Shown in pieces: positions 1 to 8,300 of a stretch of DNA of 61,119 bases. The notes beneath the pieces were generated by a model. It made no database searches and was not told where the DNA came from. It saw only the letters and a program-made list of their open reading frames with translations. The DNA lies in the NCBI RefSeq assembly GCF_000472525.1, contig NZ_AWZT01000042.1, forward strand, positions 183 through 61,301, in the 5' to 3' direction. The first letter of the stretch is position 1. Each line of letters starts with the position of its first letter. The position numbers were made by a program, and so were the translations under genes. Source of the DNA: Paraburkholderia dilworthii (GTDB lineage: Bacteria > Pseudomonadota > Gammaproteobacteria > Burkholderiales > Burkholderiaceae).

Positions 1-378
1 ACCGACATCCTCACGACCTGGCGAGCTTCGATTCACAAGAACCGGCACAGCCTTGCCGCCCTTGAGCAGCAAGAAGCGCAAAGGACCGAGCGACGCGCGC
101 TTCTGTACGGGTGCGACTGGACTGCACAGCTTCTGAGTCACGGGTCTCTGATACCGCCAGACGAGGTCGTTCCTGCCCTGTTGAGCGAGTCCCCGTCTGA
201 ACTGGAAAAGGTGGTGACCGGCCTGCAGGCCGAACCACGACTGCATGAGACGTTTGCGCAATGTCGTGCAGCCGCGCATCGGCTTGTCGACGAGTTGCGC
301 GCGGGCGGTCACAATATTCCCGATTTCGGCGACAAGCTTCGCATTCTTGACAGCTCCCCGGGGCAGGTGCCGGCCTGA
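1..378 (+). CDS. C-terminal part of an unrecognised protein, cut by the window edge
   Basis: An open frame runs from the first base of the window to TGA at 376-378, giving at least 125 residues with no stop, so this is the tail of a gene that begins upstream. It is hydrophilic, rich in Arg, Glu and Leu, with helix-like stretches (LAALEQQEAQRTERRALL) and no membrane segment. I do not recognise the family. A TTG at 181 could act as a start, but it has no convincing Shine-Dalgarno and the frame is open far upstream of it. The opposite-strand frame here is a shadow. Confidence 0.5.
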   Translation, partial: TDILTTWRASIHKNRHSLAALEQQEAQRTERRALLYGCDWTAQLLSHGSLIPPDEVVPALLSESPSELEKVVTGLQAEPRLHETFAQCRAAAHRLVDELRAGGHNIPDFGDKLRILDSSPGQVPA

Positions 379-563
379 CCTCGCGCTCTCTAAGGCTCTC
401 CCCATGGCTGCAGGAAGCCGTCGTCTCGACGCCTTTTCTTTTCTGCCGCATACCAGTGTCCGACTGGCCAATCGCACCGGGAGCCTGACTCACCTCGTGG
501 AGCCAAGTTAGACGATGCAACCGCCTTACCATAGGACATCTGCTCGCGACATTGGAGGTCGTC

Positions 564-935
564 TTGTCTACATTCGCTCCTAAAACAAGTATCCGCCGTT
601 TTCTGTCGTTGGTCGTCGTTAGTTCATTGACGGTCTTCTCAACTGCGTATGGCGCTAGCTTTGATTGCAAGCAGGCCGGGTCTGCAGATGAGAGGGCTAT
701 CTGTGATTCACGGCAGCTAAGTGAGTTGGACGTGGAGATGTCCGTGCGCTATGAAATGCTGACCGGTCTGGTAGCGATGGGAGCCAGAGGCACAATGCAG
801 GATGAACAGCAGGCGTGGTTGAACATGAGACGAAAATGTCGTGGCAATCAAGCATGCCTGCTTAGCTCATACCGACATCGCATCGAGATGCTCAAGGAAG
901 ACTATGCGCGACTCGCGAGTCGCGGTCCGTTTTGA
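564..935 (+). CDS. Secreted LprI-like / DUF1311 small protein
   Basis: About 123 residues. The N-terminus has two arginines followed by a hydrophobic stretch (FLSLVVVSSLTVFSTAYGA), a typical Sec signal peptide with cleavage near the AYGA motif. The mature part begins SFDCKQAGSADERAICDS, the Cys-x(n)-E-x-x-IC pattern of the LprI N-terminal / DUF1311 family, whose best-known member inhibits lysozyme. A second cysteine pair (RRKCRGNQACLL) lies near the C-terminus, so two disulfides in the periplasm are likely. I chose the TTG at 564 because GGAGG at 554-558 lies five bases before it; a TTG at 552 overlaps that site. It stands alone. Lysozyme inhibition is family knowledge, not shown here, although a GH25 lysozyme gene lies 1.7 kb away. 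Confidence 0.7.
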   Translation: MSTFAPKTSIRRFLSLVVVSSLTVFSTAYGASFDCKQAGSADERAICDSRQLSELDVEMSVRYEMLTGLVAMGARGTMQDEQQAWLNMRRKCRGNQACLLSSYRHRIEMLKEDYARLASRGPF

Positions 936-1098
936 CGAGCGCCGCATGAGGAAACGATGGAAGCGTCCCTTTGCGCGCTGCATCCATTGTCCTTTGACTG
1001 TAAATCGGCTACCAACCCGCAGTCGCACGCAGAAACAGACGCTACTCGATTAAACTGTCTCATGAATTTTGCGCGTGCTGGGATTGCCTTTAGCCGAA

Positions 1099-2595
1099 TT
1101 AGGCAGGTTTCTTTTTTGGGTCTGTATCGTTTCCAAACTTTTCGAACATTGTAGTCACGAGCCGTTCGCTGAATCCTGCCGCAAATCCAACAGCCAGCAC
1201 GACTTCCCAACTCATTTTGCTTCCTACGAACGTCGAACTACCCAAGGTTGCCGACGGCAGGGCGTCGCTGTGGAGGAGGCAGGTGAGAGCGCCCGCACCG
1301 ATTGCTCCGACAAAGACGCGAAGTGCAGCGTCGGCGAAGTTGTCTCGACCGTTCAGGTCGAGCTGAACCTTACGCTCGCGGATATTCATCGCAATTGAAA
1401 AAAGGGCGCCCACCGCCCCCGCCCGGGCAGCAAGCCATAAAGCGTCGGTCGGACTGTACGCGCCGTACATCGCCTTCGCTATCCAGAACGCAAGGCATAA
1501 CCCTACCGCAGTAACCAGAGCACCGCACACATACTGGACTCGTCCTCTCGACATGCGCTTCGCGATGACGTCATCCTTGACTCCTTCCAAGGTGAACCTT
1601 GCGCCGACTTCGTCTTTCTCTAGCAGAATCTGATTCAGTGCAGCAGCTACACGTGCGTTATATCGGGCCGCACAATGCCGGTCTTCCTCGCAGTCGCTCT
1701 TACTCCATCCATCTATAAGCCCCGCAATTTGACTGCGCAGAGGATTGATTGATGCCATCTTAGACCGTTGAGCCTCTGCACCACTGCTCTCGTCCGCGTA
1801 TTGGACAGCAACGCGCTCTGACGTTCGATAAATCGCAAACTTAGCTGGCGACTTGTAGTAAACCTCCTCGATAAGCCGTTCCGCAGTGTCCCGACCATTC
1901 AATCTGATTGAATCAACCTGCGAAACTTTGTAGCCAAGAAGGGCGCGAAGCGCATACATGGGCGCTCTATACGCTAGATAAGTTGGCAGTAACCCGTAAA
2001 CCATTGATTTGACCGGAATCGCGGGGAATATAGTCGGAGACGTGGCTTGGAGAGTTTTAACCTCGGCAAGCTCACCAGCGGCAAGCCAGCTGTTCTCATC
2101 GCGACTCGAGCTTGTCGAAAGCGTGGTGCTGATGACAGCCGTGTGAAGCTCGAATGTACGCTCTGGGTCAAACTCTCGACAAAGCGCGCTCAAAGTCTCA
2201 GGAGGCAAATCAAACAAAAGGCCCCACAACCGCTCACCCGGTGCGTCGTTAATATCAATGAGCGGCTCTGCGTGTTCGTCCTGCCGGCGCCTGTAGACGA
2301 GTCCCTTGTTGGGAATATAGCCGGTTGCGATTGGTTCTGTGAGGGAGTAGTCGCGTAGCCTAGCCGTCGAACTTTTGGCAGTAGCGGACGACTCAACAGA
2401 CGACGGAACGAGCAGAGATACGTCAGCACCTGCGGTTGCACTCGACGGGTCCGCATCCTGTCGAAGGCTTACCGATTGTTGCGGCGCGTTACGCATTTGA
2501 CCGTCGTTGCGTTCAGCGTAGGCGTTGCCAGTCCACATCTGCGCAAGTACGTGTGGACGGTTGAGTTCGCACCCGTAGGCAAAAAAGTACGCCAT
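1099..2595 (-). CDS. Membrane protein of unknown function with four C-terminal helices
   Basis: 498 residues starting at ATG 2595, preceded by GAGGAG at a good distance. Roughly residues 1-340 look soluble. The C-terminal third holds about four hydrophobic segments: near VCGALVTAVGLCLAFWIA, LWLAARAGAVGALFSI, LRVFVGAIGAGALTCLL and VVLAVGFAAGFSERLV. The soluble part has no motif I can name. Its early segment (DYSLTEPIATGYIPNKG) is followed by an acidic helical stretch. The protein ends in a lysine-rich tail (DTDPKKKPA). It lies 69 bases downstream of the GH25 lysozyme gene on the same strand, so the two may be co-transcribed. Function unknown; a membrane-anchored cytoplasmic domain is inferred. 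Confidence 0.6.
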   Translation of the reverse strand: MAYFFAYGCELNRPHVLAQMWTGNAYAERNDGQMRNAPQQSVSLRQDADPSSATAGADVSLLVPSSVESSATAKSSTARLRDYSLTEPIATGYIPNKGLVYRRRQDEHAEPLIDINDAPGERLWGLLFDLPPETLSALCREFDPERTFELHTAVISTTLSTSSSRDENSWLAAGELAEVKTLQATSPTIFPAIPVKSMVYGLLPTYLAYRAPMYALRALLGYKVSQVDSIRLNGRDTAERLIEEVYYKSPAKFAIYRTSERVAVQYADESSGAEAQRSKMASINPLRSQIAGLIDGWSKSDCEEDRHCAARYNARVAAALNQILLEKDEVGARFTLEGVKDDVIAKRMSRGRVQYVCGALVTAVGLCLAFWIAKAMYGAYSPTDALWLAARAGAVGALFSIAMNIRERKVQLDLNGRDNFADAALRVFVGAIGAGALTCLLHSDALPSATLGSSTFVGSKMSWEVVLAVGFAAGFSERLVTTMFEKFGNDTDPKKKPA

Positions 2596-2664
2596 AACTT
2601 TGCTCCTCGTGCGCGCTTCAAAACAGGCCGTTTCGCTCGTAATGACGCCCGCGGTGGCGCCGGC

Positions 2665-3327
2665 TCACTGTTTGAACAGCGGCCATTGTTGCTTCAGTTC
2701 AGTGCTTGTCCCAACAAAGCAACTGCGGTCAAAATGCCCATCGTTGATGTTCCGAGGCTGCGGCCCGTTCGCCCCATCGGTGTACTGCCAGAGGGCGAAC
2801 TTCGGCCAGAGGCCCGGGATACCGACGGGTTTGTCGTTGTAACGCGCGTACCAGAGTGGGCACTTGGCCGCATCGCAGCTAGGATTGGCCGCGGCGAAGG
2901 TCTCCCTCAAGAGCGCGCCCCCATATATCATCGGCCAGCGCCCTGTCTTTTCCCGCACCATGCTGACAAAAGTGCACACGTCGTGAAAGCTCATGTCCGG
3001 ACCACTATGACTGGGCTCGAAATCTAGACAAAGCAGTGTGTTTTCGTCCAAGCCGGAATCAGCGCCCCACTGCACCGCATCCAGAAAGTTACTCACCTGC
3101 AGTTGTACGGGCATTCCGCTTGCGTAGTGATATGCGCCCCATAGAAGCCCCAGCCCACGCGCTTCATGTCTGCGTTTCGCGTACTTGGCATCCTGAACGG
3201 TTGCTCCCTCACTTGCTTTGTGAATCACAGCCAATACTCCCGCAGATTTTGCATCCGCGAGCGAGATGTCGCTGCCGTGATATACGTCTAGTACCACGTC
3301 TATTGAACCATCCAGAGTGTGCGGCAT
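2665..3327 (-). CDS. GH25-family lysozyme (muramidase)
   Basis: 220 residues. The fold signature of glycoside hydrolase family 25 is clear: an N-terminal DVYHGSDI strand, HKASEGATVQDAKYAKRR, the catalytic D-x-E in LCLDFEP, and the late WQYTDG motif. The enzyme would cleave the N-acetylmuramic acid-N-acetylglucosamine bond in peptidoglycan. I placed the start at ATG 3327 because GGAGG sits five bases upstream; a TTG four codons earlier overlaps that site. There is no signal peptide, so export would need a holin-like route or lysis. No phage structural genes are visible nearby, so this may be a domesticated phage gene or a secretion-system effector. The next gene on the strand is a membrane protein of unknown function. 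Confidence 0.85.
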   Translation of the reverse strand: MPHTLDGSIDVVLDVYHGSDISLADAKSAGVLAVIHKASEGATVQDAKYAKRRHEARGLGLLWGAYHYASGMPVQLQVSNFLDAVQWGADSGLDENTLLCLDFEPSHSGPDMSFHDVCTFVSMVREKTGRWPMIYGGALLRETFAAANPSCDAAKCPLWYARYNDKPVGIPGLWPKFALWQYTDGANGPQPRNINDGHFDRSCFVGTSTELKQQWPLFKQ

Positions 3328-3863
3328 GACTGCCTCCAAAATCCGTTATTACGGGAGTTGATAAAACGTTCTCGGATTGCGTCACCGGGGATGCGTGGCG
3401 ACCCGCAGTTAATAAGGGAATTCTGCAACTGCCTCACTAAGCCGGTTGCCTCGCCCTACCTCGAGAACTTTGCCACTGAATTCGGTTCTCAAGCGAAACT
3501 CCGTGTTCATGGCCGTGCCTAGATTAGGGCTACTGATTCAATACATATGACATGAATCTGCGAGGCTCACGCCCTGCTTACCAGTTCATCATCGCGCTGG
3601 GTGTATTAAGAGCCTGCAGAGGACCGTCAACTATGGCTAACGAGCGAGAATCGGTGGTTTCGGTCAAGACAGTGATTGCCGTTGATGACTAGGTTAGGAC
3701 GTGTGCTTCGTCAAAAAAATGGACTAAATTGAGTATTCACACTTGCTCCGACCTGTGCCCACGATTTCAACAGGATGGGATAGCGAGCTCAGCACGCACT
3801 CGAAACGGTACTTGTATTTCTGTTGGTTCTCAGTGGACACTGCCGCACGAGGTGGAGGAGACA
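3328..3863. other. Divergent intergenic region before the LuxR gene
   Basis: This stretch separates the minus-strand lysozyme gene from the plus-strand regulator. The only coding hint is a 19-codon frame from ATG 3633 to a TAG near 3690, too short to name. Some open frame continues upstream of 3864 in the regulator's frame, but the much better ribosome site at 3864 argues against an earlier start. No repeat or terminator was seen. Confidence 0.4.
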
Positions 3864-4958
3864 ATGCATGCAGCTCCGGCACAATGCGCGTACCGCTCCG
3901 CGCTGGAGGCGGCTGCCTCCATATCGGAAGCGGAAACACCGTGGATGGAAGTGATGAGCACAGCGAAGGCCGTTGTTGGGGCAGACGCTGGCTGCTTCAT
4001 GGCCTGGAACAAGTACACAAGCACCCTGGAGTCGTTCGTCCAACTCGGTCATGAAGCAAGGGCAGAAAGCGAATACCTCGAGTACTACTCGACGACGGAT
4101 GTGGTCGCGCAAAAGGCGGCTAGTTTACCAGTTGGAGTATGGCTTTCTAGCGACTGGTTGTTATCTCAGGCGCAGTGGGAACAACAGGAGTTCTACGTTG
4201 ATTTTTTGCAGCGATTTAAGATTGGGCAGATTTTTGGATTTGCCTTAGCCAACGACGAAAAACAGTTTGCAGCCTTGGCGTTTCACTGTCACACCAGAAA
4301 TGCGCATGTAAAGAGTGTAGTCGCAGACCAACCAATGCGGCGCCTTCAACGGACGTTGATAGGTTCGTACAAGAAGCGTGTCCAGACTGTTGCCGAAGCG
4401 AATCACGTGCTTTCCTGTCTGGTTGATAACGCCTCCGAAGCTGTCATCGTAGTTCTCCGCGGAGGGCACGTAGACTTCCTGTCACCTGCGGTGAGCGAGT
4501 GGCTCGTTTGCGGGAAGCACCTGTCAGTTCGCTCGCGCAGGCTAATGCATGTAGAACCAAAAGCGCATCAGCGACTGTTGGCGACAATCGAAATCGCCTT
4601 ACAGGGTGGAGCGCCGCAGTCCACGGTATTACCGGGTCGATGGGGCGAAACGTTTCACGTCCAAGCAATGCTTTCCTCGCGCTTGCATGGTGCCGGAACG
4701 CGGAAGTGTGTTGTCTTGCGGATACAGAGGCGAGACATATTCAGCCTGCCTAGCGAAGTCAGCTTGCGAGAGACGTTCAACTTAACTGCGGCCGAAGGCA
4801 GGGTATTCCGGCAGCTCATCGCCGGCCATGACGCATCCGCATGCGCTTCCGTGCTTAACGTTGCGGAAGGAACCGTGCGCAAACAGATTGCCTCGCTGCT
4901 CAAAAAGACGAGCTGCAACCGCCAGAGCGAGCTAATTAGGCTTTCGTCGCTGCTCTGA
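3864..4958 (+). CDS. LuxR-type transcriptional regulator
   Basis: 364 residues. The last 65 form a LuxR/GerE helix-turn-helix: FNLTAAEGRVFRQLIAGHD, then ACASVLNVAEGTVRKQIA and LLKKTSCNRQSELIRL. The first 290 residues form a sensory region with no recognised autoinducer-binding motif; a central stretch (VLSCLVDNASEAVIVVLRGG) resembles a PAS-like core. The ATG at 3864 has a strong GGAGGAG site just upstream; the open frame extends 45 codons earlier from a TTG, which I reject. Fifty-nine bases downstream on the same strand lies the phosphoesterase gene, separated by a short inverted repeat, so this regulator may control that gene. The signal is unknown. Confidence 0.8.
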   Translation: MHAAPAQCAYRSALEAAASISEAETPWMEVMSTAKAVVGADAGCFMAWNKYTSTLESFVQLGHEARAESEYLEYYSTTDVVAQKAASLPVGVWLSSDWLLSQAQWEQQEFYVDFLQRFKIGQIFGFALANDEKQFAALAFHCHTRNAHVKSVVADQPMRRLQRTLIGSYKKRVQTVAEANHVLSCLVDNASEAVIVVLRGGHVDFLSPAVSEWLVCGKHLSVRSRRLMHVEPKAHQRLLATIEIALQGGAPQSTVLPGRWGETFHVQAMLSSRLHGAGTRKCVVLRIQRRDIFSLPSEVSLRETFNLTAAEGRVFRQLIAGHDASACASVLNVAEGTVRKQIASLLKKTSCNRQSELIRLSSLL

Positions 4959-4969
4959 CGGTTATAGCT

Positions 4970-5001
4970 CGTTTGACCGGACTCTAGGTCACCGTCAAAC
5001 G
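4970..5001 (+). promoter_or_regulatory. Inverted repeat between regulator and phosphoesterase genes
   Basis: CGTTTGAC at 4970-4977 is matched by GTCAAACG at 4994-5001, a perfect 8-bp stem ending just before the phosphoesterase ribosome site. No T run follows, so it is more likely an mRNA structure or operator than a terminator. Confidence 0.4.
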
Positions 5002-5019
5002 ACCACCTCGGAGGTGGAT

Positions 5020-7380
5020 ATGTATCAGATTTCGGTGGTGAACCGCACGAGCTGCATCGCGGACAGGGAAATACACCGCGTCGTCCGCGCCATCAATCGG
5101 CAGATTTCCGAGGATTTCGAGCCTTACTGGGCGTTTGGTGGAAGGCTGCGGGTCGAGGGGCCAGCGGGCCCGGATACTGAGCTGGCGCAACTCAAAGAGC
5201 TGCGGGGCGACGCGATTCTCTACATCTTGGACTCGGCGGCCCACAACGATGTGCTGGGTTACCACGACCAGAACCTAGCGGGAATTCCATTTGGATTCGT
5301 CTATCTCGACCTCTGCAAGAGCGTGGGCGACGAATGGTCGACCACATTGTCGCACGAAGCACTGGAATTGATTGGCGACCCCCAGTGCAATCTGCTAGTA
5401 CAAGGACCGGACCCGGCGGACACTAACCGCACTGTTTACCACTTCTTTGAAATGTGTGATGCGGTACAGGCACAGAGCTATGTCATCGACGGCGTGACGG
5501 TCTCTGACTTCGTATTGCCCCACTACTTTACACCCGAGGAAGAGGCAGGGCTGCGGAATGACTTCTGCGCCACGGACCTCAAATCGTTTGGCGTCAGTTC
5601 GGGCGGTTATATCGGGTTCTTCGACCCCGAGAAGGGTGACTATCGTCAATATTTTGCCCACGACGAACTTGCGCAACGGCGCCTGAACGCAAAGGCAGGC
5701 GGTCTCGGGCGGGTAGTCCGCCGGAGCAGTATGCAAAATGAACCGGCGTCACGCAAATCTCAGCTGGCCGGACGATTTGCCGCGACGGCAGCAAAAGGCG
5801 TCGCTGTCAGCACACTTCCCGGTGACCCCATCCGTCATGTCATCGTGCTAATGATGGAGAACCGGTCCTTCGACCACATGCTGGGGGCGCTTCAGGTTTC
5901 GAATCCAGATATCGATGGGGTCGACCCTCAAAACCCCGGCGTCAATCTTGACGCCAAAAAAGATAACGCGCCCCACAAGCAGACTCCCATGGCTGCACAG
6001 TTCGTCAGCAACGATTTCAAAGTCCCACACGAATTTGAGAACGTCACAAGACAGATTGCTGACGGGATGGCGCACTTTGTGGACGAGTTCCGAAGTCTGA
6101 ACCAGAACGCACAAACCGGCGAAATCGACCAAGTGATGGCGTATTTCAAAGATGGCGACCTGCCAGCATTGCACACGTTGGCGAAATCATTCACGGTATG
6201 CGACCGATGGTTTTCTTCGATGCCGGGACCAACCTGGCCAAACCGCTTCTTCGTGCACACCGGTACAAGCCTTGGAGACGTACTCATGCCGGACGGTGTC
6301 ATTGACACAGTGCGCATGTTCTTCGGGCGATACAACCAGCGAACGGTTTACGACGACCTTAGCGACAAAGGCATTTCCTGGAAGATATATCATGGTGGCG
6401 TACCGCAGTCCATCGTGCTTAGCCACCTGAAACGCAGGTACTTCACTTCCAGCTTTCAGGAAATGGACGCATTTTTTGACGACTGCAAGGGGCCGGAGTC
6501 CGCTTTCCCGGCATACTCCTTCATCGAGCCAAGGTATTTTGATGGGGTGCAGGGTGGCGAAAACGACCAGCATTCGCCTGCTGGCGTGGTCGCCGGCGAG
6601 CAACTTATAGCCGACGTGTATAACGCAATCCGAGCAAATCAGGCGTTGTGGGAGTCCACGTTGCTTGTCATCACGTACGACGAACACGGCGGATTTTACG
6701 ACCATGTCGTGCCGCCTGCGACGGTGGCGCCGGACGAGAATACCGACAACTATGCGTTTAACCAGCTAGGCGTGCGGGTTCCCGCTGTTCTGGTTTCTCC
6801 CTGGGTAGCTAAAGGCGTGGACCATACGTTGTACGACCATACAAGCGTTTTGCGTTACGTCTGCGAGAAATGGGGACTTCCGGCAATTTGTCGCCGGACC
6901 GTATTAGCGGCGGGTGAATATCAGTCGGGCACATTCGTGTCGGCCATTTCGCAGGCAAAACTCCGCACTGACACGCCGGAGAGGATTTCGACTCCCGCGC
7001 CTTCCAGCTTGATGGCCCAGAAGCAGATGGAAGCGCCATCGACCTTTCACGATGCACAGACTGCTCTTGTGTCATACGCCGAGCTGGTACGGCAGGAACG
7101 CGAACGCACGACGGGCCGTTTAGCAGCAACGCGGCCTGCTATGGCCATAAAGGGCAACGGGAAGAAAGCGCCGGTTCCGGTTTCCGAGCGTGCGAAAGCG
7201 ATAGAGACGTGGTTCGCGCAGGAAAAAGGTAGCGCAAGGCCTGCAATCGCGGCGCCGATTTCCGTACCGCCAGACATCTCTATGTCCATGCCGGGTAAGA
7301 AGGTGACAAGCGGTGGACAGCACAAGCCTAGGCCAAAAGCCAAAGGCCGCACCGGCATGTCGAGGTCCGGTCGTTCCTAA
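5020..7380 (+). CDS. Two-domain protein: metallopeptidase-like N-terminus and phospholipase C / acid phosphatase-type phosphoesterase
   Basis: 786 residues. Residues about 1-230 contain SHEALELIGDP, an HE-x3-E-type metal-binding helix, and a following YHFFEMCDAVQ segment, suggesting a zinc-site domain. Residues about 265-640 are a PF04185 phosphoesterase: HVIVLMMENRSFDHMLG (metal ligand and nucleophile region), GPTWPNRFF, and YDEHGGFYDHVVPP. This family includes bacterial phospholipases C and acid phosphatase AcpA. The last 140 residues are basic and low in complexity. No signal peptide or Tat motif is visible, unusual for secreted phospholipase C. ATG 5020 follows GGAGG by five bases; a GTG at 5014 overlaps that site. 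The substrate cannot be told from sequence. The upstream LuxR-type gene is a likely regulator. Confidence 0.8.
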   Translation: MYQISVVNRTSCIADREIHRVVRAINRQISEDFEPYWAFGGRLRVEGPAGPDTELAQLKELRGDAILYILDSAAHNDVLGYHDQNLAGIPFGFVYLDLCKSVGDEWSTTLSHEALELIGDPQCNLLVQGPDPADTNRTVYHFFEMCDAVQAQSYVIDGVTVSDFVLPHYFTPEEEAGLRNDFCATDLKSFGVSSGGYIGFFDPEKGDYRQYFAHDELAQRRLNAKAGGLGRVVRRSSMQNEPASRKSQLAGRFAATAAKGVAVSTLPGDPIRHVIVLMMENRSFDHMLGALQVSNPDIDGVDPQNPGVNLDAKKDNAPHKQTPMAAQFVSNDFKVPHEFENVTRQIADGMAHFVDEFRSLNQNAQTGEIDQVMAYFKDGDLPALHTLAKSFTVCDRWFSSMPGPTWPNRFFVHTGTSLGDVLMPDGVIDTVRMFFGRYNQRTVYDDLSDKGISWKIYHGGVPQSIVLSHLKRRYFTSSFQEMDAFFDDCKGPESAFPAYSFIEPRYFDGVQGGENDQHSPAGVVAGEQLIADVYNAIRANQALWESTLLVITYDEHGGFYDHVVPPATVAPDENTDNYAFNQLGVRVPAVLVSPWVAKGVDHTLYDHTSVLRYVCEKWGLPAICRRTVLAAGEYQSGTFVSAISQAKLRTDTPERISTPAPSSLMAQKQMEAPSTFHDAQTALVSYAELVRQERERTTGRLAATRPAMAIKGNGKKAPVPVSERAKAIETWFAQEKGSARPAIAAPISVPPDISMSMPGKKVTSGGQHKPRPKAKGRTGMSRSGRS

Positions 7381-7700
7381 GCGAAGCCTCCTCGTATTTG
7401 TAGCCAAGGTTCGACGAACGGCTGTCGCCAACTCGGTGCAGCGGTCGCCGATTGCGGCTCCTTACTAGGGAACACGTTGCCAACACGCCCAACGCACGCG
7501 AGGTCGGGCCCATTGATTTTGGCAGTCTTGTCGCGCGCCGCAACGCTTCGCATTAGGCTTCATAGTTGATTTCCTGATTGAGCGAGTCTTCAGTAGAGCG
7601 CTTTGCAAAGGCGAGGTTTAAGCGGGTGGCAGACCCTCGGGGTAGCAGGCAGACGCCGCTGGCATATGAAAATCGCGAGCGAACCAATGACGAGGTAACC
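7381..7700. other. Intergenic, nothing recognised
   Basis: No convincing gene, hairpin or repeat was seen. A frame upstream of 7701 is open, but the ATG at 7701 has the better ribosome site. Confidence 0.4.
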
Positions 7701-8300
7701 ATGACTGCCTTTAAGAAAGCTGACTCATCCAAATCCAGCCTCGCCGTATGGATTCCAATTGTAGTGGGCACAATCGTCGCTATTTCAGGTGGAATCGCAT
7801 GGCTGTATGCACACCACGAGCAATATCAAAGCAATGTCGTGGCTGAAGAACGCGAAAATCAGAAGCTTTGGTGCCAACTCAAAGTCATCCGGACAAAGCT
7901 TGACGAGACGCGGGATATGTCTCGCGACCTGCAAGCGAACTATTTAGTCAAACCTTGGGGTATCCTCGAATCCTATGTGAGCAAGGCACGAAAGACGGGT
8001 GAGACGAAGCAGGCGCTTATGCGAGAAAAGATTGATTCTTTGGTTAAAGCTAACGACGAAATTGTTTCTCGGATTCGGCTGTATCTACCCAACGCCATGC
8101 TCGGCGAATTTGGGAAGCAAGCGCAAGCCTATGTCTATCATGCAGTTAACTATAGCGACCGTTGGAGGGCTGTGCCTCGAGTTATACAAAGTAGCGAACA
8201 GCTTCCATTTGCAGTTCCATTTCCAGAGCAGTTCCCGACTGCAGTAAATGAAGAGTTGAAACGGCGTGACGCGCTCTCGAAGGCGATCACGGTGCCTTAA
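7701..8300 (+). CDS. Small membrane-anchored protein with a coiled-coil-like domain
   Basis: 199 residues. After a short basic N-terminus, one membrane helix (VWIPIVVGTIVAISGGIAWLYA, about residues 15-36) anchors the protein; the rest is charged and helical (VVAEERENQKLWCQLKVI and following), probably a periplasmic coiled coil. The start at ATG 7701 is supported by GAGGTA a few bases upstream. I do not recognise the family. The layout of one anchor plus a long helix is common in spanin-like, chemoreceptor-like and envelope-spanning adaptor proteins, but nothing here allows a choice. It is transcribed in the same direction as the phosphoesterase gene 320 bases upstream. Confidence 0.55.
   Translation: MTAFKKADSSKSSLAVWIPIVVGTIVAISGGIAWLYAHHEQYQSNVVAEERENQKLWCQLKVIRTKLDETRDMSRDLQANYLVKPWGILESYVSKARKTGETKQALMREKIDSLVKANDEIVSRIRLYLPNAMLGEFGKQAQAYVYHAVNYSDRWRAVPRVIQSSEQLPFAVPFPEQFPTAVNEELKRRDALSKAITVP

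Noticed and set aside
11..670. Long minus-strand frame of 219 residues
   Set aside because: It is Arg/Ser-rich with no motifs and overlaps two plus-strand genes that have protein character; a GC shadow.
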